From the NCBI RefSeq assembly GCF_004217145.1, contig NZ_SHKR01000017.1:1-64000 (forward strand): 64,000 nt of DNA, read 5' to 3'. Source of the DNA: Kribbella rubisoli (GTDB taxonomy: Bacteria > Actinomycetota > Actinomycetes > Propionibacteriales > Kribbellaceae). Below, one piece after another: positions 26,993 to 34,667 of this stretch. The notes beneath the pieces are model-generated. The model searched no databases, had not been told where the DNA came from, and worked only from the letters and a program-made list of their open reading frames with translations. The translations under genes were made by a program, and so were the position numbers. Position 1 is the first letter of the stretch. Each line of letters opens with the position of its first letter.

Positions 26993-28493
26993 GCAGGCGC
27001 AGGCTCGCCGCGCGGGCGGTGGTCGCGCGGGCTCCTGCTGCGTGGTGGCGGAACAGGCGTCCGCCGTACCGGAACCACTCCACTTGGCCGGTCGTGCCGC
27101 GGACGAAGTTGGCGCGGGTGTGGGTGGAGGTGCCGTCCGGGTTGAGGGACAGCACGTAGTCCTGGCGGTAGAAGGCGAGCCGGAGCAGCGCCTGCCCACC
27201 CGCACCGGCGACCAGTTGGCCTTTGTCGGCGGTCAGGTCGAGTGCCAGGTCCTCCGGCTTGCCGTCGAGGCCGATCTGCTGCGAGACGTACGTGCCTTCG
27301 TACTCCGCGAGCCGGCGCGACGGCAACTCACGCGGTACGGCGGCAAGGTTGTTGAGGCCGGCGAACTCCTGCAGAGCCCAGTCGTCCGCGAACAGCTCCG
27401 CCACCAGCAGCGGACCGCTCTCCGAGTTGGTCAGCAACGTGATCGCGAAATCCCGCTGCGGCACGAACAGGAAGCCGGAGTGCTGACCGGACCAGTCACC
27501 GCCGTGCTGCACCACCGTCGGACCCTGTGCAGTCGGACGCAGCATCCAGCTGACACCCACACCGTTCAGCTCGACGAACAGAGTGCCGCCCGGACCGGGG
27601 TGAGACTGCATCGCCAATCGACTGCGGTCGCTGAGTAGGTGCGGGAGACTGCGGTGCCCCAGGTGGTACCGCGCGTACCGGAGCTGGTCGCGGGCGCTAG
27701 AGATCAGCCCGCCGATCGACTGCAGGCCGCGCGGAAGCGCATCGAACGCAGGCTCCACGACCGCCTTGCCGTCGACGATGTTGTGCGACGCGGCGACGCT
27801 GAATCCGCCCAGCTCGCTCCGGAAGAAACGGCTGTGATCGAGCCCGAGCGGATCCACCACGAGCTCGCGCGCGGCGACCTCGTACGGCTTGCCGGTCACC
27901 ACCTCGATGATCCGGCCGGCCACCCCGAGCGAGGCGTTGTTGTACGCGAACACCTTCCCGAGCGGGGTGAGCTGCGGGACCTTCGCCATCCCGGCGACGT
28001 ACTTCGCGAGCGCGTCGTCGCCATCCCCGTAGTCCTCGAGGTAGTCGCCCTGCCAGCCGGCGGTGTGGTTCAGCAGTTGGCGCACGGTCACCCGCGCAGC
28101 GACCGAGGGGTCGGCCGTCCGGAAGTCGGGCAGGTACGCGCGCACCGGCCGGTCGAGGCTGACCCGCCCGCGTTCGACGAGCCGCATCATCACGGTCGCG
28201 GTGAACGTCTTGGTGGTCGAGCCGATCCGGAACACCGTGTCGCCGGACACCGGCTCGTTGGTGTCGACGCTGGTGACCCCGAAGCCGCGGACGTACTCGC
28301 GGCCGCGGTACCAGAGACCGAGACCGACACCGGGGATCGCGTACTTCGCCATCCCCGCCTCGATCTTGTCGGCCAGCCGCCCGATCGCGACCGGTTCACG
28401 CGTGGCGGTGGCTGCTGCGGGCAGAGAAGAGAGCGCGGCGACCGGCACGGCGGCAGCGGCGGACTTGAGCACGGTACGACGGGTGAGCGACAC
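26982..28493 (-). CDS. Tat-exported serine hydrolase of the beta-lactamase/class C fold
   Basis: 503 aa. The signal begins MSLTRRTVLKSAAAAVPVAAL, a twin-arginine pattern. The catalytic S-x-x-K is in FRIGSTTKTFTATVMM, the Tyr-x-Asn in FAYNNASLGVAG, and HGGDWSG near residue 330 is the third motif. A C-terminal beta-rich domain of about 120 residues follows the hydrolase. Members include D-aminopeptidases, esterases and PBP4*-like enzymes; beta-lactam hydrolysis is not implied. Divergent from the HTH regulator at 28593, with a shared AT-rich 99-bp promoter region. Confidence 0.88.
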   Translation of the reverse strand: MSLTRRTVLKSAAAAVPVAALSSLPAAATATREPVAIGRLADKIEAGMAKYAIPGVGLGLWYRGREYVRGFGVTSVDTNEPVSGDTVFRIGSTTKTFTATVMMRLVERGRVSLDRPVRAYLPDFRTADPSVAARVTVRQLLNHTAGWQGDYLEDYGDGDDALAKYVAGMAKVPQLTPLGKVFAYNNASLGVAGRIIEVVTGKPYEVAARELVVDPLGLDHSRFFRSELGGFSVAASHNIVDGKAVVEPAFDALPRGLQSIGGLISSARDQLRYARYHLGHRSLPHLLSDRSRLAMQSHPGPGGTLFVELNGVGVSWMLRPTAQGPTVVQHGGDWSGQHSGFLFVPQRDFAITLLTNSESGPLLVAELFADDWALQEFAGLNNLAAVPRELPSRRLAEYEGTYVSQQIGLDGKPEDLALDLTADKGQLVAGAGGQALLRLAFYRQDYVLSLNPDGTSTHTRANFVRGTTGQVEWFRYGGRLFRHHAAGARATTARAASLRLLSR

Positions 28494-28536
28494 AGCACGT
28501 TCTCCTTGGGCGACGGGGAAATGCTTCCGTTCACGC

Positions 28537-28564
28537 TATTATTACCAAACTTGGGATTAATGGT
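28537..28564. promoter_or_regulatory. AT-rich divergent promoter region with small inverted repeat
   Basis: Between the two divergent starts lies TATTATTA followed by CCAAACTTGG (CCAA-AC-TTGG inverted repeat) and GATTAATGG. It is the only clearly AT-rich stretch nearby. It probably holds the -10 elements and the binding site of the adjacent HTH regulator, but I could not match convincing -35 boxes. Confidence 0.3.
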
Positions 28565-28592
28565 GACCCGTGAAAACCCTGGAGCGACCCTG

Positions 28593-29129
28593 ATGGACGA
28601 GCCGTCATCCACCCCGGTGTCGAACCTGCTCCTGCACCCGATCCGCTGGCGGATCGTCCAGCGCCTGCTCGGCCGCGAGCTGACCACGACCGACCTCAAG
28701 CGCGACCTGCCCGACGTCCCGAGTACGTCGCTGTACCGCCACGTCGCCGTACTGATCGATGCCGGTTTCCTGACCGTGGTCCGGGAGCGGAAGGTACGCG
28801 GTACGACGGAGCGCACGCTCAGCCTGGACCAGACCAAGGTCGGCCGGATCGACGAACGCGAGGCGCGGGCGATGACGCCGGAGCAGCACCGCCAGGCGTT
28901 CCTGATGATGCTCACGCGCCTGGCCGCGGACTTCGACCGCCTCGTCGACAGCGGCGACTTCTATCCGCGGCTGGCCCAGCTCGGCTACAGCCAACTGGCT
29001 GTGTACGTCGATCCCGCCGGCCTGGAGGCGATCCGCCAGAGCATCAATGCCGTCCTCGAGCCGCATCTGCAGGAGACACCCGGCAAGGACCGGGTGGTGC
29101 TGTCGTTCGTCGCGATGCCCGACGACTGA
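28593..29129 (+). CDS. ArsR-like winged-HTH transcriptional regulator
   Basis: 178 aa from the ATG at 28593 (MDEPSSTPVSNLLL; GGAG about 9 bases upstream). HTH spans roughly residues 10-75: HPIRWRIVQRLLGRELTTTDLKRDLPDVPSTSLYRHVAVLIDAGFLTVVRERKVRGTTERT, written here only as its landmarks ELTTTDL, TSLYRHVAVL and the wing VRGTTER. The C-terminal helical half has no known ligand motif. It most likely regulates the divergent serine hydrolase. Alternative upstream ATG at 28560. Confidence 0.8.
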   Translation: MDEPSSTPVSNLLLHPIRWRIVQRLLGRELTTTDLKRDLPDVPSTSLYRHVAVLIDAGFLTVVRERKVRGTTERTLSLDQTKVGRIDEREARAMTPEQHRQAFLMMLTRLAADFDRLVDSGDFYPRLAQLGYSQLAVYVDPAGLEAIRQSINAVLEPHLQETPGKDRVVLSFVAMPDD

Positions 29130-29148
29130 TGACCCGGCGGATGGAGGC

Positions 29149-30171
29149 TCAGCGCCGGCGGAGCCGGGCGTCGGCGGTCGCGGGCGGGGCGGCGTTGTAG
29201 TTGTCGGCCGGGTCCAGTTCGGTGCCAGGGGCAACGATCTCGTCGATCCGGTCGAGGATGTCGGTGGAGAGCGTGGCGTCGGCGGCCGGGAGCAGCGTGT
29301 CGAGATGTTCCTGCGTCCGCGGACCGATCAGGACCGACGTGACCGCCGGGTGGGCTCGGACGAACGCGATGGCCAGCTGCGGAAGTGTCATCCCGGCCTC
29401 GGCGGCGAGTGGAGCGAGCTTCGCGACTGCTGCTGCCTTGGCCTGACCGGTCGGAGTGCCCGGGTCGAAGCTCGACGGCCGGGTTGATGCCCGATGCGAC
29501 GACGCCTGGTTGGCCCGGCCTGACAGCCAGCCGCTGTTCAGTGGGCTGAAAGTCAGTACGCCGAGGTTGTGCCGCTGAGCCACCGGGAACACCGACGCCT
29601 CGGGCCGCCGGGTCAGGATCGAGTACATGGTCTGCTCGGTCAGGAACCGATGGGTGCCGCGGCGCTCGGCCGTCCACTGAGCCTCGACGATCGTCTCGGC
29701 CGGGAACATCGACGAACCGAAGGCCCGGATCTTGCCCGCCTGCACGAGGTCGGTCAGCGCGGACAGCGTCTCCGCGGGATCGGTGTCGTGGTCCGGCCGG
29801 TGCAGCTGGTACAGATCGAGGTGGTCGGTGCCGAGCCGGCGCAGGCTGTTCTCGACCGATCGGATGATCCAGCGCCGGGAGGCTCCGCGCTGATTCGGGT
29901 CCTCGCCCATCGGCAGGCCGAACTTGCTCGCCAGTACGACGTCGTCGCGCCGGCCGCGGATCGCCGTACCGACGATCTCCTCGGACTCGCCGGCGGAGTA
30001 GACGTCGGCGGTGTCGATCAGGTTGATCCCCGCGTCGAGGGCGCGGTGGATGATCCGGACCGAGTCCTCGTGGTCGGGGTTGCCCATCGCGCCGAACATC
30101 ATCGCGCCGAGGGCCAGGTCGCTGACCGAGATACCGGTGCCGCCAAGGATTCTGCGATTCATGTTCTTCAT
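29149..30171 (-). CDS. aldo/keto reductase
   Basis: 340 aa. The catalytic tetrad is visible: Asp and Tyr in NLIDTADVYSAGESEE, Lys in VLASKFGLPM and His in DLYQLHRPDHDTD. The NADPH site at the C-terminus reads VTSVLIGPRTQEHLD. Similar to the Tas/YhdN-type AKRs. Substrate unknown. Starts at the ATG 30171, divergent from the AraC-family regulator at 30253, which probably controls it. Converges with the HTH gene at 29129. Confidence 0.92.
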   Translation of the reverse strand: MKNMNRRILGGTGISVSDLALGAMMFGAMGNPDHEDSVRIIHRALDAGINLIDTADVYSAGESEEIVGTAIRGRRDDVVLASKFGLPMGEDPNQRGASRRWIIRSVENSLRRLGTDHLDLYQLHRPDHDTDPAETLSALTDLVQAGKIRAFGSSMFPAETIVEAQWTAERRGTHRFLTEQTMYSILTRRPEASVFPVAQRHNLGVLTFSPLNSGWLSGRANQASSHRASTRPSSFDPGTPTGQAKAAAVAKLAPLAAEAGMTLPQLAIAFVRAHPAVTSVLIGPRTQEHLDTLLPAADATLSTDILDRIDEIVAPGTELDPADNYNAAPPATADARLRRR

Positions 30172-30252
30172 CAGAGCACCGCGAGGACTCCGGGTGTGAG
30201 CCTCATCCTGGCGCCGACTTGCGCGATCCTGTCAAAGTGGTCCACTGGAGAG

Positions 30253-31143
30253 GTGGATCCGCTCGACGAACTCCGGACGTTGATCATTCGGCACGCGGCC
30301 GGTCAGCGCGGACACAGCGTGCACTTGATCGACGGCGTGCAGGTCAGCCGGCGCGACGAACCGACCGAGCTGACCGCGAGCATCGCCCAGCCGTCGGTCG
30401 CGATCGTTGCCTCAGGCGTCAAACTGACGATGCTCAACGGCGTCGCCTACGAGTACGGCGTCGGCCAGTTCCTCGTCACCTCGCTGGATCTCCCGGTCGT
30501 CGGCCAGGCGCTGAAGGCGAGCCCGGACGAACCGTTCACCGTGGTCAGCCTGCGACTCGATCCGGTCGAGATCGCTCCGCTGCTGCTCGAGACGCCGGCC
30601 CTGCCACCGCAGTACGGCGGTCTGGTGGTGAGCGACGCGACACCCGAGTTGCTGGATCCCGTCGTACGACTGCTGCGGATCGCCGACCGGCCGGACGACG
30701 TACGAGTGCTGGCGCCGGGGATCCGGCGGGAGATCCTGTGGCGCCTGCTGACCGGTGAACAAGGTGCTCTGGTCCGTCAGATCGGCCTGGCCGACGGCAT
30801 GCTGGCCCACATCTCCGAGGCGATCCGCTGGATCCGCCGGCACCACAACGAACCGGTCCGCGTGGCCGACCTGGCCGAGCTGGCAGGCATGAGCGAGTCG
30901 ACCTTCCACCGCCACTTCCGCGCCGCGACCTCGATGACCCCGATCCAGTTCCAGAAGCAGATCCGCCTCCAGGAAGCCAGGATCCTGCTCCGGACCCAGG
31001 CCACCACCGCGGCCGACGTCGCCTACCAGGTCGGGTACACCAGCCCGGCCCATTTCACCCGCGAGTACCACAAAGCCTTCGGCCGAACCCCCGGGGAAGA
31101 TCGAACAAATTTCCTGTCTCCCGTGGTGGCAGAGGGTTCCTGA
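30253..31143 (+). CDS. AraC-family transcriptional regulator (CmrA/AraC_N type)
   Basis: 296 aa from the GTG at 30253. The N-terminal cupin-like AraC_N domain includes PSVAIVASGVKLTMLNG and FLVTSLDLPVVGQ. The C-terminal double HTH is RVADLAELAGMSESTFHRHFRAATSMTPIQFQKQ and ADVAYQVGYTSPAHFTREYHKAFGRTP (landmarks STFHRHF and SPAHFTREY). GGAGAG lies directly before the start. Such regulators usually activate an adjacent AKR or oxidoreductase, here the divergent gene at 30171. Its 3' end abuts a gene fragment (31146-31266). Confidence 0.88.
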   Translation: MDPLDELRTLIIRHAAGQRGHSVHLIDGVQVSRRDEPTELTASIAQPSVAIVASGVKLTMLNGVAYEYGVGQFLVTSLDLPVVGQALKASPDEPFTVVSLRLDPVEIAPLLLETPALPPQYGGLVVSDATPELLDPVVRLLRIADRPDDVRVLAPGIRREILWRLLTGEQGALVRQIGLADGMLAHISEAIRWIRRHHNEPVRVADLAELAGMSESTFHRHFRAATSMTPIQFQKQIRLQEARILLRTQATTAADVAYQVGYTSPAHFTREYHKAFGRTPGEDRTNFLSPVVAEGS

Positions 31144-31145
31144 CC

Positions 31146-31266
31146 TGACCACGTCGTCGGACATGTAGCCGAGGACGGCTTCGAGATCGTGCGGCGTGAC
31201 CAGTGATCCCGCCACCGCGAACGTGCTGACCCACGCCGTCACCGACGCCATGCGCGTGGCTGTCAT
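31146..31266 (-). pseudogene. 5' fragment of a SnoaL-like/NTF2-fold gene
   Basis: An ATG at 31266 overlaps the stop of the fatty-acid methyltransferase gene as ATGA, exactly as the other junctions of that operon do. About 40 codons follow, with the SnoaL-type helix TPHDLEAVLGYMSDDVV. The frame then runs into sequence that is antisense to the AraC gene and loses all similarity. SnoaL-like proteins are about 110-150 residues, so this looks like the start of a fourth operon gene cut off by a rearrangement that brought in the AKR/AraC block. Confidence 0.45.
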
Positions 31267-32585
31267 CTTCTGGCTCCAGTCCGGCCGGCACGGTTTCCTG
31301 GAAGAGGAATGCGCGAGGGCCCTGTCGCTCCTCCGTGAGGCGTTTCAACGCTGATGGTCAATTGGGCGACGTCGAGGTAGCCGGAGGCGAAGCCGGCCTC
31401 GCTGTAGGCCAGGTAGTACTCCCAGCTCCGCCGGAAGGTCTCGTCGAAGCCCTGTGCCCGGACCACCGGCCAGTTCGTGGCGAACTGGCGTCGCCAACGG
31501 CGGAGCGTCTCGGCGTAGTCCGCACCGAACCGGTAGTCGTCGTCGACCGTCAGCGACGTGTACTGCGCCAGCGCGTCGTCGATCGCGGTCCGGGACGGGA
31601 TCAGCCCACCGGGGAAGATGTACTTCTGGATCCAGCTGTACGACTTCCTGGTGGCGCGCATCCGGTCGTGGTCCATCAGGATCGCTTGGATGGCGATCGA
31701 TCCGCCCGGCGCCAGCAGCTCGTCGAGTGTGCGGAAGTAGTCCGGCCAGTACTCCTCGCCGACGGCTTCGATCATCTCGACGCTGACAATCGCGTCGTAC
31801 GAGCCGGTCACCGTGCGGTAGTCCTGCAGCCGCAGATCTACCTGGTCGGCCAGTCCGGCGTCGTCGACCCGTCGCCGGGCCAGCTGGAGCTGCTCGGTCG
31901 ACAAGGTGATGCCGGTGATGTGAGCGCCGCGGTGAGCCGCCGCGATCGCCAACGTGCCCCAGCCGATGCCAATCTCGAGCACCTGACTACCAGGGCCGAC
32001 GCCGGCCTGATCGAGGATGCGCTCGACCTTGCGGGTCTGCGCCTCCTCGAGATCTTGACCGGACAGCGGTACGGCGGGATCGAACAGGGCGGAGCTGTAC
32101 GACATCCCAGGGTCCAGGAACGCTGCGAACAAGGCATTGCTGAGGTCGTAGTGCGCACTGATGTTGTCGCGTGCACCGGTGATCGTGTTGCGCTGCCGGG
32201 CGGGGATGCGCTCGTCGATCACCAGACGGAAGCGCAGCAGCCACTGCGGCAGGAGCTGAGTGAGCTGGGCCGCGAACGGTGTGAGCAGCTCACCGAGATC
32301 CGTACCGTCGGCAGTTGCCCAGTCGCCTGCCATGTAGGCCTCGCCGAGACCGATCTTCGGGTTGTGCGCGAGCCGCTCGAACATCGAGCCCGGCCGGATG
32401 ATCCGCAGTACCGGTGCGTCCGGGCCGCCGCCGCCCCGGACCGTGCCGTCCGGGTACACGGCGCGGACCGGAACCCGGTCGAGGATGCGGTCGACGATCA
32501 GCCGGGTAAGCCGGGCCCGGACGCACAGCGGACGCAGGGCCGGGTGCCGCAGACAGAGAGGCTGGGCGACGGTCAGAGTACTCAT
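31263..32585 (-). CDS. cyclopropane-fatty-acyl-phospholipid synthase-family methyltransferase (UfaA1-like)
   Basis: 440 aa from the ATG at 32585, overlapping the DUF1365 stop as ATGA. SAM-binding EIGIGWGTLAIAAA, active-site region VSVEMIEAVGEEYWPDYF and KYIFPGGLIPS. CFA synthases methylate or cyclopropanate double bonds of membrane phospholipid acyl chains. The VEMIEAVG/AIQAI pattern is that of the actinobacterial UfaA1 subgroup rather than E. coli Cfa, so the product may be a methylated rather than a cyclopropane chain. Third gene of the leftward operon. Confidence 0.9.
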   Translation of the reverse strand: MSTLTVAQPLCLRHPALRPLCVRARLTRLIVDRILDRVPVRAVYPDGTVRGGGGPDAPVLRIIRPGSMFERLAHNPKIGLGEAYMAGDWATADGTDLGELLTPFAAQLTQLLPQWLLRFRLVIDERIPARQRNTITGARDNISAHYDLSNALFAAFLDPGMSYSSALFDPAVPLSGQDLEEAQTRKVERILDQAGVGPGSQVLEIGIGWGTLAIAAAHRGAHITGITLSTEQLQLARRRVDDAGLADQVDLRLQDYRTVTGSYDAIVSVEMIEAVGEEYWPDYFRTLDELLAPGGSIAIQAILMDHDRMRATRKSYSWIQKYIFPGGLIPSRTAIDDALAQYTSLTVDDDYRFGADYAETLRRWRRQFATNWPVVRAQGFDETFRRSWEYYLAYSEAGFASGYLDVAQLTISVETPHGGATGPSRIPLPGNRAGRTGARR

Positions 32586-33316
32586 CGGAGTCCTTCCTGG
32601 GGCGTGTGTGCAGGTCGCCTGACCACCGGCAGCCGGCGCGCCCACAGCCATACACCGTGCAGCCGGATCAGTGCCGATACCCGCTGCGGCATCAGTGGCA
32701 TTCGTACGGCGGCCCCGAGCACCGCCCTGCGGGTGGCCGGTCGCGGTACGCCGTCGAAGCTCGCGCCGAAGACCGTGTGATGACCGCGGGACAGACTGAC
32801 CTGGACCCGCACCCGGCTGCGATCGAGCTCGAACCGGAGCCGGTAGTCACCGGACACGTCGTTGAACGGCGAGACGTAGAACTTCTTCGCGGTCTCGGCG
32901 TTGCCGTCCGCATCCGGCGTGAGTAGATACGCGTGCCGTTCGCCGTACGTGTTGTGCACTTCGGCGACGACGTACGGGCTGTCGATGCACCAGAACACGG
33001 TGATCGGGTCGAAGACGTGGCCGAGCACGCGGGCGTTGGACAGCATCACGATCCGGCCGTCGTACTCGATGCCTTGACCGGCAAGGTAGCGGCGTACTCC
33101 GGCCTTGATCGTCGGGCCGTCGCCGCCGAAGTGGTCGCGTACGTCGAACCCGCCGAGGGGCCGCAGGTACCAGGGCAGGCGCGGCAGGTCGTCGAGGTCG
33201 ACGAGCCATTGGTAGACCCGGTGCCGGAACGCGTGCCGGATCGGGATCGAGCGGGCGTGCCGGACGAAGCCGGTGACGACCGCCGGGAGGGTGGGGAACT
33301 CACCGACGATCGTCAC
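32582..33316 (-). CDS. DUF1365 protein, lipid-modification partner
   Basis: 244 aa from the GTG at 33316 (GTGA overlap with the upstream stop). DUF1365 hallmarks: RHAFRHRVYQWLVDLDDLP, RIVMLSNARVLGHVFDPITVFWC, VVAEVHNTYGERHAYLL and KKFYVSPFNDVSGDYRLRF. Function is not established in general, but DUF1365 genes travel with an FAD oxidoreductase and a CFA-like methyltransferase, and in alphaproteobacteria such sets take part in methylated furan fatty acid synthesis. A membrane-lipid role is therefore the best inference. Confidence 0.88.
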   Translation of the reverse strand: MTIVGEFPTLPAVVTGFVRHARSIPIRHAFRHRVYQWLVDLDDLPRLPWYLRPLGGFDVRDHFGGDGPTIKAGVRRYLAGQGIEYDGRIVMLSNARVLGHVFDPITVFWCIDSPYVVAEVHNTYGERHAYLLTPDADGNAETAKKFYVSPFNDVSGDYRLRFELDRSRVRVQVSLSRGHHTVFGASFDGVPRPATRRAVLGAAVRMPLMPQRVSALIRLHGVWLWARRLPVVRRPAHTPQEGLR

Positions 33317-34560
33317 CAGCGCACCCCGAAGGACTCCGCCGCCGCGACCCCGGTGCGACAACCGTCCTCATGGAATCCCCAGCCGTGATACGCCCCCGCG
33401 AACGCGATCCGGCCGGTGTTCAGCGCCGCCAGCTTGCTCTGCGCGGCCACTGCCTTCGGGGTGTAGATCGGGTGCTCGTAGTCCATCCGCGCGATCACCT
33501 TCGCCGGATCGACGGCCGCGGCGCCGTTGAGCGTGACCAGGTACGTCTCGTCGGTCTCGAGGCCCTGCAACCGATTCATCCAGTACGTCGTCAGCGGCGC
33601 CTCGTCGCGTACGACGTAGTTCCAGCCGGCGCGCGCGTTCTTTGTTGCGGGAAGCAACGACGCGTCAGTGTGCAGAACAGTCTCGTTGCGGCTGTACTCG
33701 AACTGGCCGAGCACAGCCTTCTCCGCGGGCGTTGCATCCGTGAGCAGGTCGAGCGCCTGATCGGCATGCGTCGCCAGCACGACCCGGTCGAAGTCCATTG
33801 TGTTGCCATCAGCAACGTTCACCGTGACGCCGTCGGGATGGCGGTGAACCGCCTGCACCGGAACGCCCGCACGGACCACGTCCAGCCGGTCGGCGAGGGC
33901 ATCGACGTACCGCCGGGAGCCGCCGGTGACGGTCAGCCACTGCGGCGAGCCGCTGACCGAGAGCATCCCGTGGTGGTCGAGGAACCGGAACAGGTAACGC
34001 GCCGGGTAGCTGAGGGCCGGGCCGCCGCCGCAGGACCACACGCAGGACACGACGGGGACGGCGTACAGGCGGATGAAGGCCGGGCTGAAACGCTCGGCCT
34101 CGAGGAATTCGCCGAAGGTCGCGAGGTCGTCGTCGGCGGTCCTCCGGACGTAGGCGGCGGCGCGGCGGTGGAAACGGCGTACCTCGGTCAGCAGGCGGAG
34201 GAAACGCGGGTCCGCCAGGCGGCGGCTCTGGGCGAAGACTCCAGTCAGACCGCGACCGCCGGCGAACTCCAGGCCGCTGGCGGGGTCGCTGATGCTCATG
34301 CTCATCCCGGTCGGTTGTGTCCGTACGTCGAGCTCCGCGAACAGCCGGCGGAGCAGGGGATAGGTACGGGCGTTGTGCACGATGAAGCCGGTGTCGATCG
34401 CGAGCGGGTGCCCGGCCGGGTCGGTGATGTCGTGCGTGTGAGCATGCCCGCCCAGCCGCGGTTCGGCCTCGAACAGCGTCACGTCGTACCAGGGGGTCAG
34501 TAGATACGCAGCGGTCAGCCCGGACACTCCGGCACCGACCACCGCCACGGTCTCTCGCAT
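33313..34560 (-). CDS. FAD-dependent amine-oxidase-like oxidoreductase (COG2907)
   Basis: 415 aa from the ATG at 34560 (MRETVAVVGAGVSGLTAAYLL; GAGGTG upstream). FAD-binding G-x-G-x-x-G at the N-terminus, then LFEAEPRLGGHAHT, IDTGFIVHN and a C-terminal GRIAFAGAYHGWGFHEDG that closes the FAD site. Homologues next to DUF1365 and CFA-type genes occur in Mycobacterium tuberculosis (Rv0449c) and Rhodobacter. Probably a lipid desaturase or oxidase acting on phospholipid acyl chains. First gene of the leftward operon, controlled from the 34578-34647 region. Confidence 0.9.
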   Translation of the reverse strand: MRETVAVVGAGVSGLTAAYLLTPWYDVTLFEAEPRLGGHAHTHDITDPAGHPLAIDTGFIVHNARTYPLLRRLFAELDVRTQPTGMSMSISDPASGLEFAGGRGLTGVFAQSRRLADPRFLRLLTEVRRFHRRAAAYVRRTADDDLATFGEFLEAERFSPAFIRLYAVPVVSCVWSCGGGPALSYPARYLFRFLDHHGMLSVSGSPQWLTVTGGSRRYVDALADRLDVVRAGVPVQAVHRHPDGVTVNVADGNTMDFDRVVLATHADQALDLLTDATPAEKAVLGQFEYSRNETVLHTDASLLPATKNARAGWNYVVRDEAPLTTYWMNRLQGLETDETYLVTLNGAAAVDPAKVIARMDYEHPIYTPKAVAAQSKLAALNTGRIAFAGAYHGWGFHEDGCRTGVAAAESFGVRW

Positions 34561-34577
34561 TCTCAGCACCTCGCGCT

Positions 34578-34647
34578 TGTCTAACGTCTGTCTAGAGATT
34601 AGGCAGATAGCCTTGACATAGTCAAAGGTCTGTCTAGAGTTTGTATA
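34578..34647. promoter_or_regulatory. divergent promoters with 11-bp-spaced CarH-like half-sites
   Basis: Half-sites TGTCTA at 34578 and 34589 (11 bp apart), TGTCTA at 34631 and TGTATA at 34642 (11 bp apart). A 12-base block GTCTGTCTAGAG occurs twice (34586, 34628). Rightward promoter: TTGACA 34613-34618, 16-bp spacer, TAGAGT 34635-34640. Leftward promoter: TTGACT (complement of 34620-34625), 18-bp spacer, TAATCT (complement of 34596-34601). The -35 boxes form TTGAC-ATA-GTCAA back to back. Half-sites overlap or touch both -10 boxes, as expected for repression by a tetrameric B12-bound CarH-type protein. Confidence 0.7.
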
Positions 34648-34667
34648 GTGTCCCTGTGGAGAGTTCG

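Noticed and set aside
26982-28493. Beta-lactamase resistance gene
   Set aside because: The S-x-x-K/Y-x-N hydrolase with a long C-terminal domain fits peptidase/esterase relatives; no evidence for beta-lactam specificity.
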